Below, in pieces: positions 24,622-32,026 of a stretch of DNA of 64,000 nt. The notes beneath the pieces are model-generated. The model was not told where the DNA came from. It saw only the letters and a program-made list of their open reading frames with translations, and did no database searches. The DNA comes from Paenibacillus validus NBRC 15382. GTDB lineage: Bacteria > Bacillota > Bacilli > Paenibacillales > NBRC-103111. Position numbers and translations under genes: made by a program. How positions within the stretch are numbered: position 1 is the first letter of the stretch; each line of letters opens with the position of its first letter. The stretch is from assembly GCF_004000985.1 (NCBI RefSeq), contig NZ_BIMH01000008.1, forward strand, positions 62,001 to 126,000. Direction: 5' to 3'.

Positions 24622-25632
24622 TCATGGCGTCTGCGGAAGCCCGAAGGCGTCGGCCAGCAGACGGTAGGAGTGTACGCGTGCGCCGAAGTTGTGAATCGGG
24701 GAGACGATCATCAGTTCATCGGTGCCGTACCGCTCGGCAAAATCGAGCAGTTGGGCCTTGACGCGGTCGGGCGTGCCTACGAAGCGGCGCTCACGGGCCC
24801 CGCGAATGCGCAGCAGGTCGTATTCCGTATACGGATAGTCCATAGCCGTCTGTACGGAAGGGAAGGCATGCTGGTCGAGGCCGCTGCCCAAGCGAAGGAA
24901 GAACAGATCCGAGCTTGTCGCCAACCGGTTCGCTTCGTCCTCCGTATCGGCGCATACGACCAGGACCGCAGCAAGGGCTCGCGGACGATCGTTCAAGCTC
25001 GACGGTTGAAAGTGCTCCCGGTAATACCGGATCGCCGCTTCCCCGCCGGGCGCGCCGAAGAACTGCGCGAATCCGTAGGCTGTCCCCTGTTGGGCCGCGA
25101 TTTTGGCGCTCTCATCGCTTGAACCGAGCAGCCACAAGTCGGGAGCGGTTGCGATCGAAGGCGCCGCCTGCAATTTGGCGTACGGATGATCGGGAGGCAG
25201 CGATTCGTACAAGAACCCCGTTAAATCGGCGACTTGCTGGGGATAGCGGTCCGTGTCTACATATTTATGCTCCTGCAGCGCTCGCGTCGCCAGCGGCATG
25301 CCTCCCGGTGCGCGGCCGAGTCCGAGATCGATGCGGTTCGGATGAAGCGCCTCAAGCAGCTTGAAGTTTTCCGCCACTTTATAAGAGCTGTAATGAGGCA
25401 GCATCACGCCGCCCGAGCCCACACGGATGCGCGAGGTCGCCGCGGCCAGGTGAGCGATCAGCACCTCCGGACTGGAGAAGGCCAGCATCCTGCTGCCGTG
25501 ATGCTCGGATACCCAGTATCGGGCATAGCCGAGCCGGTCCGCTTCTTGCGCCAGCCGCGTCGTTTCCTTCAACGCATCCGCGGCGGTTTGTCCTTCGCCG
25601 ACTTGGCATTGATCCAAAATTCCGAGTTTCAT
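24622..25632 (-). CDS. LLM class flavin-dependent oxidoreductase
   Basis: A 336-residue protein of the bacterial-luciferase-like monooxygenase family, using FMNH2 and oxygen on an unknown substrate. The start segment MKLGILDQCQVGEGQ, YWVSEHHGSRMLAFSSPEVL near residue 40, RIRVGSGGVMLPHYSSYKVAE near 68 and RIDLGLGRAPGG near 100 are typical of the YwcH/LuxA-like subgroup. The ATG at 25632 is preceded by GGAGGTG on its strand. It stands alone, so context gives no substrate. Confidence 0.9.
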   Translation of the reverse strand: MKLGILDQCQVGEGQTAADALKETTRLAQEADRLGYARYWVSEHHGSRMLAFSSPEVLIAHLAAATSRIRVGSGGVMLPHYSSYKVAENFKLLEALHPNRIDLGLGRAPGGMPLATRALQEHKYVDTDRYPQQVADLTGFLYESLPPDHPYAKLQAAPSIATAPDLWLLGSSDESAKIAAQQGTAYGFAQFFGAPGGEAAIRYYREHFQPSSLNDRPRALAAVLVVCADTEDEANRLATSSDLFFLRLGSGLDQHAFPSVQTAMDYPYTEYDLLRIRGARERRFVGTPDRVKAQLLDFAERYGTDELMIVSPIHNFGARVHSYRLLADAFGLPQTP

Positions 25633-25764
25633 GGTTCGCACCTCCGATTCATGTTCTAAATCTAAGAGTAATGAATTCACTATATTTTAGCAAGCGATGT
25701 ATTTTTAATAAGTAAATGCGAACCATTGCCGGGGGACCGCGCAGTAGTGCGACCCGGTGAAACC

Positions 25765-25773
25765 TGCTATAAT
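25765..25773 (+). promoter_or_regulatory. extended -10 promoter before yqkE-like gene
   Basis: TGCTATAAT: a consensus TATAAT with the TGN extension, 25 bases before the start codon. No clear -35 is seen. Confidence 0.55.
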
Positions 25774-25797
25774 GTGGATGAAACCGAGGTGATGGAT

Positions 25798-26058
25798 ATG
25801 GTCAAGAAAAAACGGCCGACATCCGCCGCTCAGCCGGCTACTTCCGATAAACCGGCCACGTTGAAGGATCTTCTGAATCCGGATATCGTGAACAAGCTGA
25901 AGGCGCAGGCGGACGATATGAAAGCGGAAGCGGCTAAACGCGAGGAAGCCGCCAAGCAAAAAGCGGCGGAAGCCCGCAAGGCCGAAGAGAAGCGTCTCGA
26001 GAACGACTTTGATCATTTGCTGAACAACAGCGGTCTCGACTGGCGCCAATATAAGTAA
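25798..26058 (+). CDS. YqkE-like protein (DUF3886)
   Basis: A small 86-residue, highly charged protein: Lys-rich start (MVKKKRPTS), the segment TLKDLLNPDIVNKLKAQADDM, a long Ala/Lys/Glu coiled-coil helix, and the C-terminal motif LLNNSGLDWRQYK. This plan matches B. subtilis YqkE, whose function is unknown. The ATG at 25798 is six bases after GAGGTG; upstream in-frame codons are inside the promoter. A terminator follows directly, so it is a single-gene unit. Confidence 0.85.
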   Translation: MVKKKRPTSAAQPATSDKPATLKDLLNPDIVNKLKAQADDMKAEAAKREEAAKQKAAEARKAEEKRLENDFDHLLNNSGLDWRQYK

Positions 26059-26067
26059 GAGAAGATC

Positions 26068-26095
26068 AGGCTGCCCGCGGGGCAGCCTGTTGTTT
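26068..26095 (+). terminator. terminator of yqkE-like gene
   Basis: AGGCTGCCC, loop GCG, GGGCAGCCT (26068-26088), then GTTGTTTC. Confidence 0.8.
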
Positions 26096-26139
26096 CATGA
26101 CACCACGGACCGCAAGTAAGGGGAAGGATGGGACACCGG

Positions 26140-26559
26140 ATGATTCGACTTCGAGGGCATCATTTATTATGTTTGCTAGGCTACCGGGGGATGGGCTACT
26201 CGCCCGACTTTTGCACCAACATGACGGCGATCTATGAGCGGCTTCGTGAACAGCCGCAGACGCGGGTCGTGCTGGTGGAGGGGCCGGACGACATCTGCGC
26301 CGCATATCCGAAGGACAAGCCCCCGCACTGCGAAGAAACGAGCGTAGCGCATCGCGATTCGCGCGTGCTGGAGAAGCTCGGGCTGCGGGTCGGCCGCGAG
26401 ATGAGCTGGGCCGACGTATGCGGCGCGGTCGATGAGACGATGGAGGCAGGCGACATCGGGCGGATCTGCGCCGGCTGCCCTTGGGAGCCGTACGGGGTAT
26501 GCGAGGACGGCGTGCAGCGAATCAAGCGGGGCGAGGAGCTGCCTCCGGTAGGGGCGTAG
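26140..26559 (+). CDS. DUF1284 domain protein
   Basis: A 139-residue protein of the DUF1284 family, which are small cysteine-rich proteins suggested to bind a metal or iron-sulfur centre. The N-terminal MIRLRGHHLLCLLGYRGMGY is the family signature. Cysteines occur in the first 30 residues, in PPHCEET, and at the end in CAGCPWEPYGVC, which reads as a C-x2-C-x7-C cluster. ATG 26140 was preferred over 26128, which abuts the GGGAAGG site. Function unknown. Confidence 0.82.
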   Translation: MIRLRGHHLLCLLGYRGMGYSPDFCTNMTAIYERLREQPQTRVVLVEGPDDICAAYPKDKPPHCEETSVAHRDSRVLEKLGLRVGREMSWADVCGAVDETMEAGDIGRICAGCPWEPYGVCEDGVQRIKRGEELPPVGA

Positions 26560-26644
26560 CCGGTGCCGGGCTGCGATGCGATTCCGGATCGAATGAGGGA
26601 ACCGATGGTTAGAGGCAGTATTAAGGATCGACAGGGGGGATACG

Positions 26645-27154
26645 ATGGCGAACGTATTTATGATCTCCGATCATCACTTCGGCCACAAGCACATTATCGA
26701 TTTCGAATCGAGGCCGTTTACCGGTAGCGAAGAGATGACGCGAGTCATGACGGAGAAGTGGAACGCTGTGGTGGGGAAGGACGATCAGGTGTTTCATCTG
26801 GGCGATTTCTCGTTCTTAAATATGGAGAAAACGAAGCAGATCGTGTCCGCTCTTAACGGGTACAAAGTGCTGATTCTCGGCAACCACGACCGGGGCCGCG
26901 GCCGCCGCTGGTGGCTCGACGCCGGGTTCGATGAAGTAAGCGAGTATCCGATCGTGTACGGCGGATTTTTCTTCCTGTCCCACGAGCCGATGTACATGAA
27001 CAAGCATATGCCCTACGTGAACATTCACGGTCACATCCACGGGCAAAAGTACGAGGGGACACAGTACGTCAACGTTAGCGTCGAGCATTGGGACTATACA
27101 CCGGTTCCTTTCGACACGATTAAGGCCAGGGTTGTGCCGAGCGAAGAACAGTGA
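26645..27154 (+). CDS. calcineurin-like metallophosphoesterase
   Basis: A 169-residue phosphoesterase with the full set of metal-binding motifs: SDHHFGHKHII at residue 8 (D-x-H), FHLGDFSF near 49 (GD), ILGNHDRG near 76 (GNHD), LSHEP near 113 and HGHIHGQ near 129 (GH-x-H). The compact length and the second-shell pattern resemble the phage-type phosphoesterase group. It may act on nucleotides or phosphodiesters; the substrate is not known. RBS GGGGGGATACG precedes the ATG. Confidence 0.88.
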   Translation: MANVFMISDHHFGHKHIIDFESRPFTGSEEMTRVMTEKWNAVVGKDDQVFHLGDFSFLNMEKTKQIVSALNGYKVLILGNHDRGRGRRWWLDAGFDEVSEYPIVYGGFFFLSHEPMYMNKHMPYVNIHGHIHGQKYEGTQYVNVSVEHWDYTPVPFDTIKARVVPSEEQ

Positions 27155-27206
27155 GCCGGAGCTGCCTTTCTTGCCGCCTGCTCCCCGCCGCGGCCCCGTG
27201 TCTGGT

Positions 27207-27509
27207 TTATAACAGCTTAAAGCGCTCCAAATGATCCCATAACCGCTCCCGGCGCAATATTTCCTTCTGTTTCGGTCCGATCAGATCGTAGTGCGGATAG
27301 GGCGGGCGGTTATGGATATACGCGGGATTCAGGCCGTTGCCGCGGCACCATGCCTCGAGCCGTTCGAGATCCGCACAACCTACCTTGGTCACCGACGTAA
27401 TGCCCGGAAACCGCGGGTCCAGCCAATAATGCGTCAAATAAGCGATTTCCCCGCGCGTCACCGCTTCCTTCCACGCCGTCAATTCTTCTCGTTTAATTCC
27501 GAATGCCAT
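27207..27509 (-). CDS. YneQ-like conserved protein
   Basis: A 100-residue protein with the conserved start MAFGIKREELTAWKEAV and the motifs THYWLDPRFPGITSVTKVGC and PPYPHYDLIGPKQKEILRRE. I recall a closely similar small protein in B. subtilis (YneQ), without known function. It is soluble and basic, with two cysteines. It converges with the phosphoesterase gene. Confidence 0.8.
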   Translation of the reverse strand: MAFGIKREELTAWKEAVTRGEIAYLTHYWLDPRFPGITSVTKVGCADLERLEAWCRGNGLNPAYIHNRPPYPHYDLIGPKQKEILRRERLWDHLERFKLL

Positions 27510-27834
27510 GCGCCGCTATCTCATCCTTTGCACAGTGGTAAGTTACTGTTCATTATATCAAGACGATCGTCGGGTTGCGATCTTCGCCCAGGACGTCATG
27601 GGGAATGATGGAATAGAGAAACAGAGGGGCAGGGCAACAAAACAACAGAGCACAGAGAACGAGCAGGTGGGCAAGACAGAAAGAGACCCGCGAGCGCAAG
27701 GCTTGCGGGTCTTAAAAGTTTATATATCAAAAGGGGGTCGAGTTCTATTATAGGCGGGGAAGCTTAAAGACAGATGAAAATTAGATTTCATTTATGTAAC
27801 AAATCATTTACACATTTTACTAAAAGCCGTTTCC
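27510..27834. other. gene-poor intergenic stretch
   Basis: No convincing gene. It contains the promoter side of the minus-strand gene ending at 27509 and an orphan terminator (27684-27720). The remainder is AT-rich toward 27800, with no signal I can name. Confidence 0.5.
27684..27720. terminator. orphan hairpin terminator
   Basis: Twelve-bp stem AGACCCGCGAGC (27684-27695) with GCTTGCGGGTCT (27701-27712), five-base loop, then a weakly T-rich TTAAAAGTTT. No gene ends just before it on either strand. Confidence 0.6.
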
Positions 27835-28083
27835 GTGGACGGACTGCGTTTGCCCGCCCGGCTGCGTCCGGTCCCCGTAGGCGGGGCTCCAACGCCCCTG
27901 CCTCTGTATCCCGCGATAGTACGGCACTTGCTGCACGACGATCCGGCGTATGCGGAGGCGGCGAATGATTTTGCCGAGCGGGTGAAGGATGTGAGCCACG
28001 TGCTGGAAGGCATGACGGAGCGGATGAAGGCGGAGCACGTCGTGGACTTCCTGTATGAACGGTTAACTGCGGAACAGCGGTAA
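27835..28083 (+). CDS. short open frame, probable gene fragment
   Basis: 82 codons from a GTG, without a recognisable ribosome binding site. The first 25 residues are Pro/Arg/Leu-rich and look non-coding in style. From about residue 28 (YPAIVRHLLHDDPAYAEAAN) to the end it reads like a real amphipathic helical C-terminus. It may be the remaining 3' end of a lost gene; the DDPAYAEAA-type helix is reminiscent of the end of some glycosyltransferases, but this is only a resemblance. Confidence 0.35.
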   Translation: MDGLRLPARLRPVPVGGAPTPLPLYPAIVRHLLHDDPAYAEAANDFAERVKDVSHVLEGMTERMKAEHVVDFLYERLTAEQR

Positions 28084-28092
28084 AGCGGTCTA

Positions 28093-28122
28093 TTGACAGG
28101 GGAAAATGCGCGGTGCTATTAT
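28093..28122 (+). promoter_or_regulatory. promoter P1 upstream of metN
   Basis: TTGACA (28093-28098), 18-base spacer, TATTAT (28117-28122). A hairpin terminator follows after about 45 bases without any reading frame. Confidence 0.65.
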
Positions 28123-28170
28123 ATCACTATTCCTATTAAATTAGTATGAATTAAGTCATCCGTACAGCGG

Positions 28171-28205
28171 AGACATTCTCGTACCCGGGAATGTCTTTTC
28201 TGTTG
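28171..28205 (+). terminator. early terminator in metN leader
   Basis: AGACATTC (28171-28178) pairs with GAATGTCT (28189-28196), then TTTCTGTTGTT. It separates promoter P1 from promoter P2. Confidence 0.6.
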
Positions 28206-28222
28206 TTGGAAAATCTAGGGTA

Positions 28223-28251
28223 TTGACAGGTGGCTGATTTGCTAGTATCAT
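28223..28251 (+). promoter_or_regulatory. promoter P2 of metNIQ
   Basis: TTGACA (28223-28228), 17-base spacer, TATCAT (28246-28251). The -35 context TATTGACAGG is the same as in P1. Confidence 0.7.
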
Positions 28252-28261
28252 ATCAAAGATT

Positions 28262-28362
28262 TAATGGCCCAAGGGCCATATGGCATGGGGGATACCCTTC
28301 GCGTATAAATTCTATGAGATCGGCGCACCATTTAGCCAAACCCTTAGGAATTATACGCCAGT
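28262..28362 (+). promoter_or_regulatory. structured 5' leader of metN, class unknown
   Basis: Contains a perfect hairpin ATGGCCC-AA-GGGCCAT (28264-28279), a GGG-GATA-CCC stem after it, and a long closing helix GCGTATAA (28301-28308) with TTATACGC (28351-28358) that extends through ATTC/GAAT with one bulge. The enclosed 30 bases include GGC..GCC. It does not match S-box, SAM-II or purine aptamers as I know them. It ends 27 bases before the metN start, so control of initiation or of a mutually exclusive fold is possible. Confidence 0.4.
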
Positions 28363-28389
28363 GCTTTAACATATGAGGTGCGACAAGAC

Positions 28390-29406
28390 ATGATCCAACT
28401 GAGCAACGTATCGAAAACCTACCAGGTCGGCGACCGTTCCATTGCGGCGCTGCGGAATATCGATCTCACGGTCAACAAAGGCGAAATCTTCGGGATTATC
28501 GGGCACTCCGGCGCCGGAAAGAGCACGCTGATTCGCACGATTAACGTGCTGGAGCAGCCGACAGGCGGACAAGTATTCGTCGACGGGGTAGAGATGACGG
28601 CGTTGAACGGCCGGCGGCTGCAGCAGGAGCGCAGCTCGATCGGGATGATCTTTCAGCATTTCAATCTGCTTTCTTCCGCTACCGTTGCGGATAACATCGC
28701 GTTCCCGTTAAGGCTCGCGAAGCAGCAGCCGGGCGCGGTGGAGCGCCGTGTGCGCGAGCTGCTGCAGCTGGTCGGGCTGGAAGAGCATGGCGCGAAATAC
28801 CCGGCGCAGCTGTCCGGCGGGCAGAAGCAGCGGGTCGGCATCGCCCGTGCGCTCGCGACGAGTCCGAAGGTGCTGCTGTGCGATGAGGCGACGTCCGCCT
28901 TGGACCCGCAGACGACGAATTCGATTCTGGCGCTGCTGCTCGATATTAACCGCAAGCTGCATATTACGATCGTGCTCATCACGCACGAGATGCACGTGAT
29001 CCGCTCCATCTGCGACCGGGTGGCGGTGATCGACGGCGGTAAAATCGTAGAGCTCGGGCCCGTGACCGATGTGTTCCTGAAGCCGCAGCATCCGACGACG
29101 CGCGAGTTCGTGGAGCAGCTGTCGGACAGCTCGGAGCCGCTGCAGGCCGCCTCTTCGCCGGCGCACGAGCGGACGATCGTGCGGATCACGTATTTGGGCG
29201 AACAGACGTATGCGCCGATTCTGTATGAAACGATGCGGGAGGCCAGCGTGCCGCTCGTTATTCTGCAGGGGACGATTTCCCGGATCAAGGACACGCCATA
29301 CGGACAGATGGTGGTCGAAATTCAAGGCGGCCGGGCGGACGCGGAGGAGACGGTAGCCCTGCTGCGCAGCCGCGGTCTCGATGTGGAGGTGATCCGCTAT
29401 GGATAA
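28390..29406 (+). CDS. metN: methionine ABC transporter ATP-binding protein MetN
   Basis: ATPase of the methionine importer, 338 residues. Walker A GHSGAGKST (about residue 38), signature LSGGQKQRVGIARAL (about 140), Walker B VLLCDEATSALD (about 162) and the switch His in ITHEMHV are all intact. Residues 260-335 form the C-terminal NIL domain that binds methionine and gives trans-inhibition in the E. coli protein. ATG 28390 is nine bases after GAGGTG; an in-frame GTG four codons earlier overlaps this site. metI overlaps the end by eight bases. Confidence 0.95.
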   Translation: MIQLSNVSKTYQVGDRSIAALRNIDLTVNKGEIFGIIGHSGAGKSTLIRTINVLEQPTGGQVFVDGVEMTALNGRRLQQERSSIGMIFQHFNLLSSATVADNIAFPLRLAKQQPGAVERRVRELLQLVGLEEHGAKYPAQLSGGQKQRVGIARALATSPKVLLCDEATSALDPQTTNSILALLLDINRKLHITIVLITHEMHVIRSICDRVAVIDGGKIVELGPVTDVFLKPQHPTTREFVEQLSDSSEPLQAASSPAHERTIVRITYLGEQTYAPILYETMREASVPLVILQGTISRIKDTPYGQMVVEIQGGRADAEETVALLRSRGLDVEVIRYG

Positions 29407-30061
29407 GCTGATGGAGCTCGATTGGACGGAGATCGGCCGTGCCACGCTCGATACGCTGACCATGCTCGGGCTGTCTACCGTTTTCACGGTGCTGATCGGG
29501 CTGCCGCTGGGCATCCTGCTCTTTCTGACCTCGCGCGGCCAGATGCTTCAGCACGGGACGGTGTACGGCGTGCTCTCGCTGGTCGTCAATGTGCTGCGGT
29601 CCGTACCCTTCATCATCCTGATGATCATGGTGATTCCGTTCACGAAGCTGCTTGTCGGCACCTCGATCGGCGTTCCCGGCTCAATCCCGCCGCTCGTGAT
29701 TGCAGCCGCGCCCTTCTTCGCGCGGCTCGTCGAAACGGCGCTGCGCGAAGTCGACCGCGGGGTTATCGAAGCGGCGCAGGCGATGGGCGCGTCGTACGGA
29801 CAGATTGTGAGCCGCGTCCTGCTGCCTGAAGCCCGTCCCGGCTTGATCGCGGCGATCACGATCACGGCCGTGACGCTCGTCTCCTACACGGCGATGTCGG
29901 GCGTTATCGGAGGCGGCGGTCTTGGCGATCTCGCGATTCGCTACGGGTACCAGCGGTTCCAAACGACGGTGATGATCGTCACCGTGCTCGTTTTGCTCGC
30001 GTTAGTTCAAATCCTGCAAACTCTGGGCGACCGGCTCGTGCGGAGATACCAGCGGAAATAA
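29399..30061 (+). CDS. metI: methionine ABC transporter permease MetI
   Basis: Membrane subunit of 220 residues with five hydrophobic helices and the coupling-helix EAA motif (EAAQAMGASYGQIVSRVLLPEA near 130). The STVFTVLIGLPLGILLFLT segment and NVLRSVPFIILMIMVIPF are typical of MetI. It overlaps metN by eight bases and is followed by metQ after 49 bases, giving the usual metNIQ order. Confidence 0.95.
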   Translation: MDKLMELDWTEIGRATLDTLTMLGLSTVFTVLIGLPLGILLFLTSRGQMLQHGTVYGVLSLVVNVLRSVPFIILMIMVIPFTKLLVGTSIGVPGSIPPLVIAAAPFFARLVETALREVDRGVIEAAQAMGASYGQIVSRVLLPEARPGLIAAITITAVTLVSYTAMSGVIGGGGLGDLAIRYGYQRFQTTVMIVTVLVLLALVQILQTLGDRLVRRYQRK

Positions 30062-30110
30062 GGATTTACTAAATAGATATCGTTCAGTTAAAAATGGGGA
30101 GGAATTCGAA

Positions 30111-30959
30111 ATGAAAAAAGTCATGATTACCGCATTATCCGCTGTACTCGCCTTCACAATCGCCGCTTGCGGCCAGAAGGAAGCAGCGCCAAGCGCGAAC
30201 ACCCCCGCTGCGGGCGCCGCAGGCGGAGAGAAGAAAGAAGTCACACTGAAGGTCGGCGCAACCGCTGTGCCGCATGCTGAAATTTTGAACTCGGTCAAAG
30301 CCAAGCTGAAGGAGCAGGGCGTTAACCTCGAGGTGAAAGAATTCACCGACTATGTGCAGCCTAACGTACAGGTGTTCGAAAAGCAGCTGGATGCCAACTT
30401 CTTCCAGCATACGCCTTACCTGGAGCAGTTCAACAAGGATAAAAACATGAACCTCGTCACCGTCACCGGCGTCCACATCGAGCCGTTCGGCGCTTACTCG
30501 CAAAAGATTAAGAAAATCGAGGAGCTCAAAGACGGCGCCACCGTCGCGATCCCGAACGACCCGTCCAACGGAGGCCGCGCGCTTGCGCTGTTGGAGAAGA
30601 ACAACCTGATCAAGCTGAAAGACGGCGTCGGCGTCAAGGGGACTGTCAAGGATATCGTCGAATACAAGAAAAAGCTGACCATTAAAGAGCTTGAGGCCGC
30701 TATGCTGCCGCGCGTGCTCGGTGAAGTCGATCTGGCGCTCATCAACACGAACTATGCGCTTGAAGCGAAGCTCGTGCCGACGAAGGACGCGCTGTTTATC
30801 GAAGGCCAGGATTCGCCGTATGTGAACATTCTCGTCTCCCGTCCGGACAACAAGGATTCGGAGGCGATCCAGAAGCTGGCGAAAGCGCTGAATTCCGAAG
30901 ATACGAAGAAGTTTATTAACGATAAATACAATGGCGCGGTTGTGCCTGCGTTTAAGTAA
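30111..30959 (+). CDS. metQ: methionine-binding lipoprotein MetQ
   Basis: Extracytoplasmic binding protein of 282 residues for D/L-methionine, anchored as a lipoprotein: MKK start, hydrophobic core and lipobox TIAAC with Cys20. The NlpA family core follows (KVGATAVPHAEILNSVKAKL, then DANFFQHTPYLEQFNKDK, VAIPNDPSNGGRALALLEKN). A good ribosome binding site (GGGGAGGAATTC) and a strong terminator frame the gene. Without a SAM riboswitch upstream, substrate assignment rests on family membership and on the NIL domain of MetN. Confidence 0.94.
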   Translation: MKKVMITALSAVLAFTIAACGQKEAAPSANTPAAGAAGGEKKEVTLKVGATAVPHAEILNSVKAKLKEQGVNLEVKEFTDYVQPNVQVFEKQLDANFFQHTPYLEQFNKDKNMNLVTVTGVHIEPFGAYSQKIKKIEELKDGATVAIPNDPSNGGRALALLEKNNLIKLKDGVGVKGTVKDIVEYKKKLTIKELEAAMLPRVLGEVDLALINTNYALEAKLVPTKDALFIEGQDSPYVNILVSRPDNKDSEAIQKLAKALNSEDTKKFINDKYNGAVVPAFK

Positions 30960-30976
30960 GATTGGACGAAGAAGCA

Positions 30977-31020
30977 AGCAGAACGCATTTCCTATACGGA
31001 AATACGGTTCTGCTTTTTTC
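30977..31020 (+). terminator. terminator of metNIQ
   Basis: Outer stem AGCAGAAC (30977-30984) with GTTCTGCT (31007-31014), inner ATTTCC/GGAAAT, then TTTTTC. Confidence 0.9.
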
Positions 31021-31077
31021 TTATCCTTGACCCTCACGTTGCGTGATGGATTACGATGAATGGGGGAGGTGAACGAG

Positions 31078-31857
31078 ATGCCGTATAAAGTGAAGGAAGT
31101 GTCCGAGATCGCCGGGGTGAGCGTGCGCACACTGCATCACTACGATGAGATCGGTCTGCTGACGCCGGGGGCGGTTAATTCGGCCGGCTACCGTTTCTAC
31201 ACGGAACGGGAAATGGAACGGCTGCAGCAAATTTTATTTTTCCGTGAAATCGGGTTCTCGTTGAACGAAATTAAAGCCATCCTGGATAGCCCCGGCTTTG
31301 ACCGGAAAAGCGCGCTCGAGGCGCACCGGGAGCTGCTGCTGGAGAAGAAACGGCGGCTTGACGGTATGATCGACACTGTGACCCGGACGATCCAATCCAT
31401 TGAAGGAGGGAGCGCAATGAGCGACAAGGAACTGTTCGAGGGCTTCGACATGACGCCGATTGAGGAGCACAAGAAAAAGTACGCCGCGGAAGCGCGGCAA
31501 ACATACGGCGATGCGACGATGGACGCGATCGAGAAACGGACCAACGCGTACACGAAGGAAGATTGGGCGCGAATAACGGCAAGGAACGAGGCCATCAACG
31601 CGAAAATTATCGCCGCCATGGAGCGCGGCCCGGCCGACCCGGAGGTACAGGAAGGCGTGGGAGAGCTGAGGCAGTACATCACCGAACATTTTTACGATTG
31701 TACGTTGGAGATTTTCCGCGGTCTCGGGGATTTATACGTGACCGATGGTCGGTTCACTGCCAACCTCGATAAGAACAAGCCGGGGTATGCCGCTTTCTTG
31801 CAAAAAGCGATGCATGTATACTGCGACCGGGAAGAAAGGGAAGGCGAGCCGGGTTGA
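31078..31857 (+). CDS. MerR-family regulator with TipAS effector domain
   Basis: A 259-residue activator. The N-terminal MerR winged helix (YKVKEVSEIAGVSVRTLHHY, then GYRFYTEREMERLQQI) and a coiled-coil dimerisation helix (about 75-115) are followed by a TipAS domain (about 145-255) that binds structurally diverse drugs in TipA and Mta relatives. Such proteins activate multidrug efflux genes and usually their own promoter; no efflux gene is adjacent. ATG 31078 is taken because GGGGGAGGTG lies eight bases upstream; an in-frame ATG at 31060 includes that site. Confidence 0.88.
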   Translation: MPYKVKEVSEIAGVSVRTLHHYDEIGLLTPGAVNSAGYRFYTEREMERLQQILFFREIGFSLNEIKAILDSPGFDRKSALEAHRELLLEKKRRLDGMIDTVTRTIQSIEGGSAMSDKELFEGFDMTPIEEHKKKYAAEARQTYGDATMDAIEKRTNAYTKEDWARITARNEAINAKIIAAMERGPADPEVQEGVGELRQYITEHFYDCTLEIFRGLGDLYVTDGRFTANLDKNKPGYAAFLQKAMHVYCDREEREGEPG

Positions 31858-32026
31858 AAAGAAGCAAAGCGAAGGGCGGAGGATACGCTAACCAAGCGTC
31901 GCAGCTCCGCTATGTTTGCAGCGGCATACGCCGGCAACATTTTGTGCGATAAACGCTGTCCTTTTACCAAGCGGAATGATAAAATTTTGTTAACAAGTCG
32001 AAGAAAGCGAAGAGGGGAACGGAAGG

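Larger units (their letters stand above)
28084..28389 (+). other. metNIQ upstream region
   Basis: Holds two promoters, an early terminator and a structured leader (see separate entries). No gene. No S-box (SAM-I) core and no T-box sequence AGGGTGGNACCGCG were found. Confidence 0.7.

Noticed and set aside
28084-28389. SAM-I (S-box) or T-box before metN
   Set aside because: Neither the GAGGGA/GGCAACC-type S-box core nor the T-box sequence AGGGTGGNACCGCG is present.
30135-31130. A long open frame on the strand opposite metQ
   Set aside because: It lies fully over metQ and its terminator, has no ribosome binding site or recognisable motif, and reflects the codon pattern of metQ.
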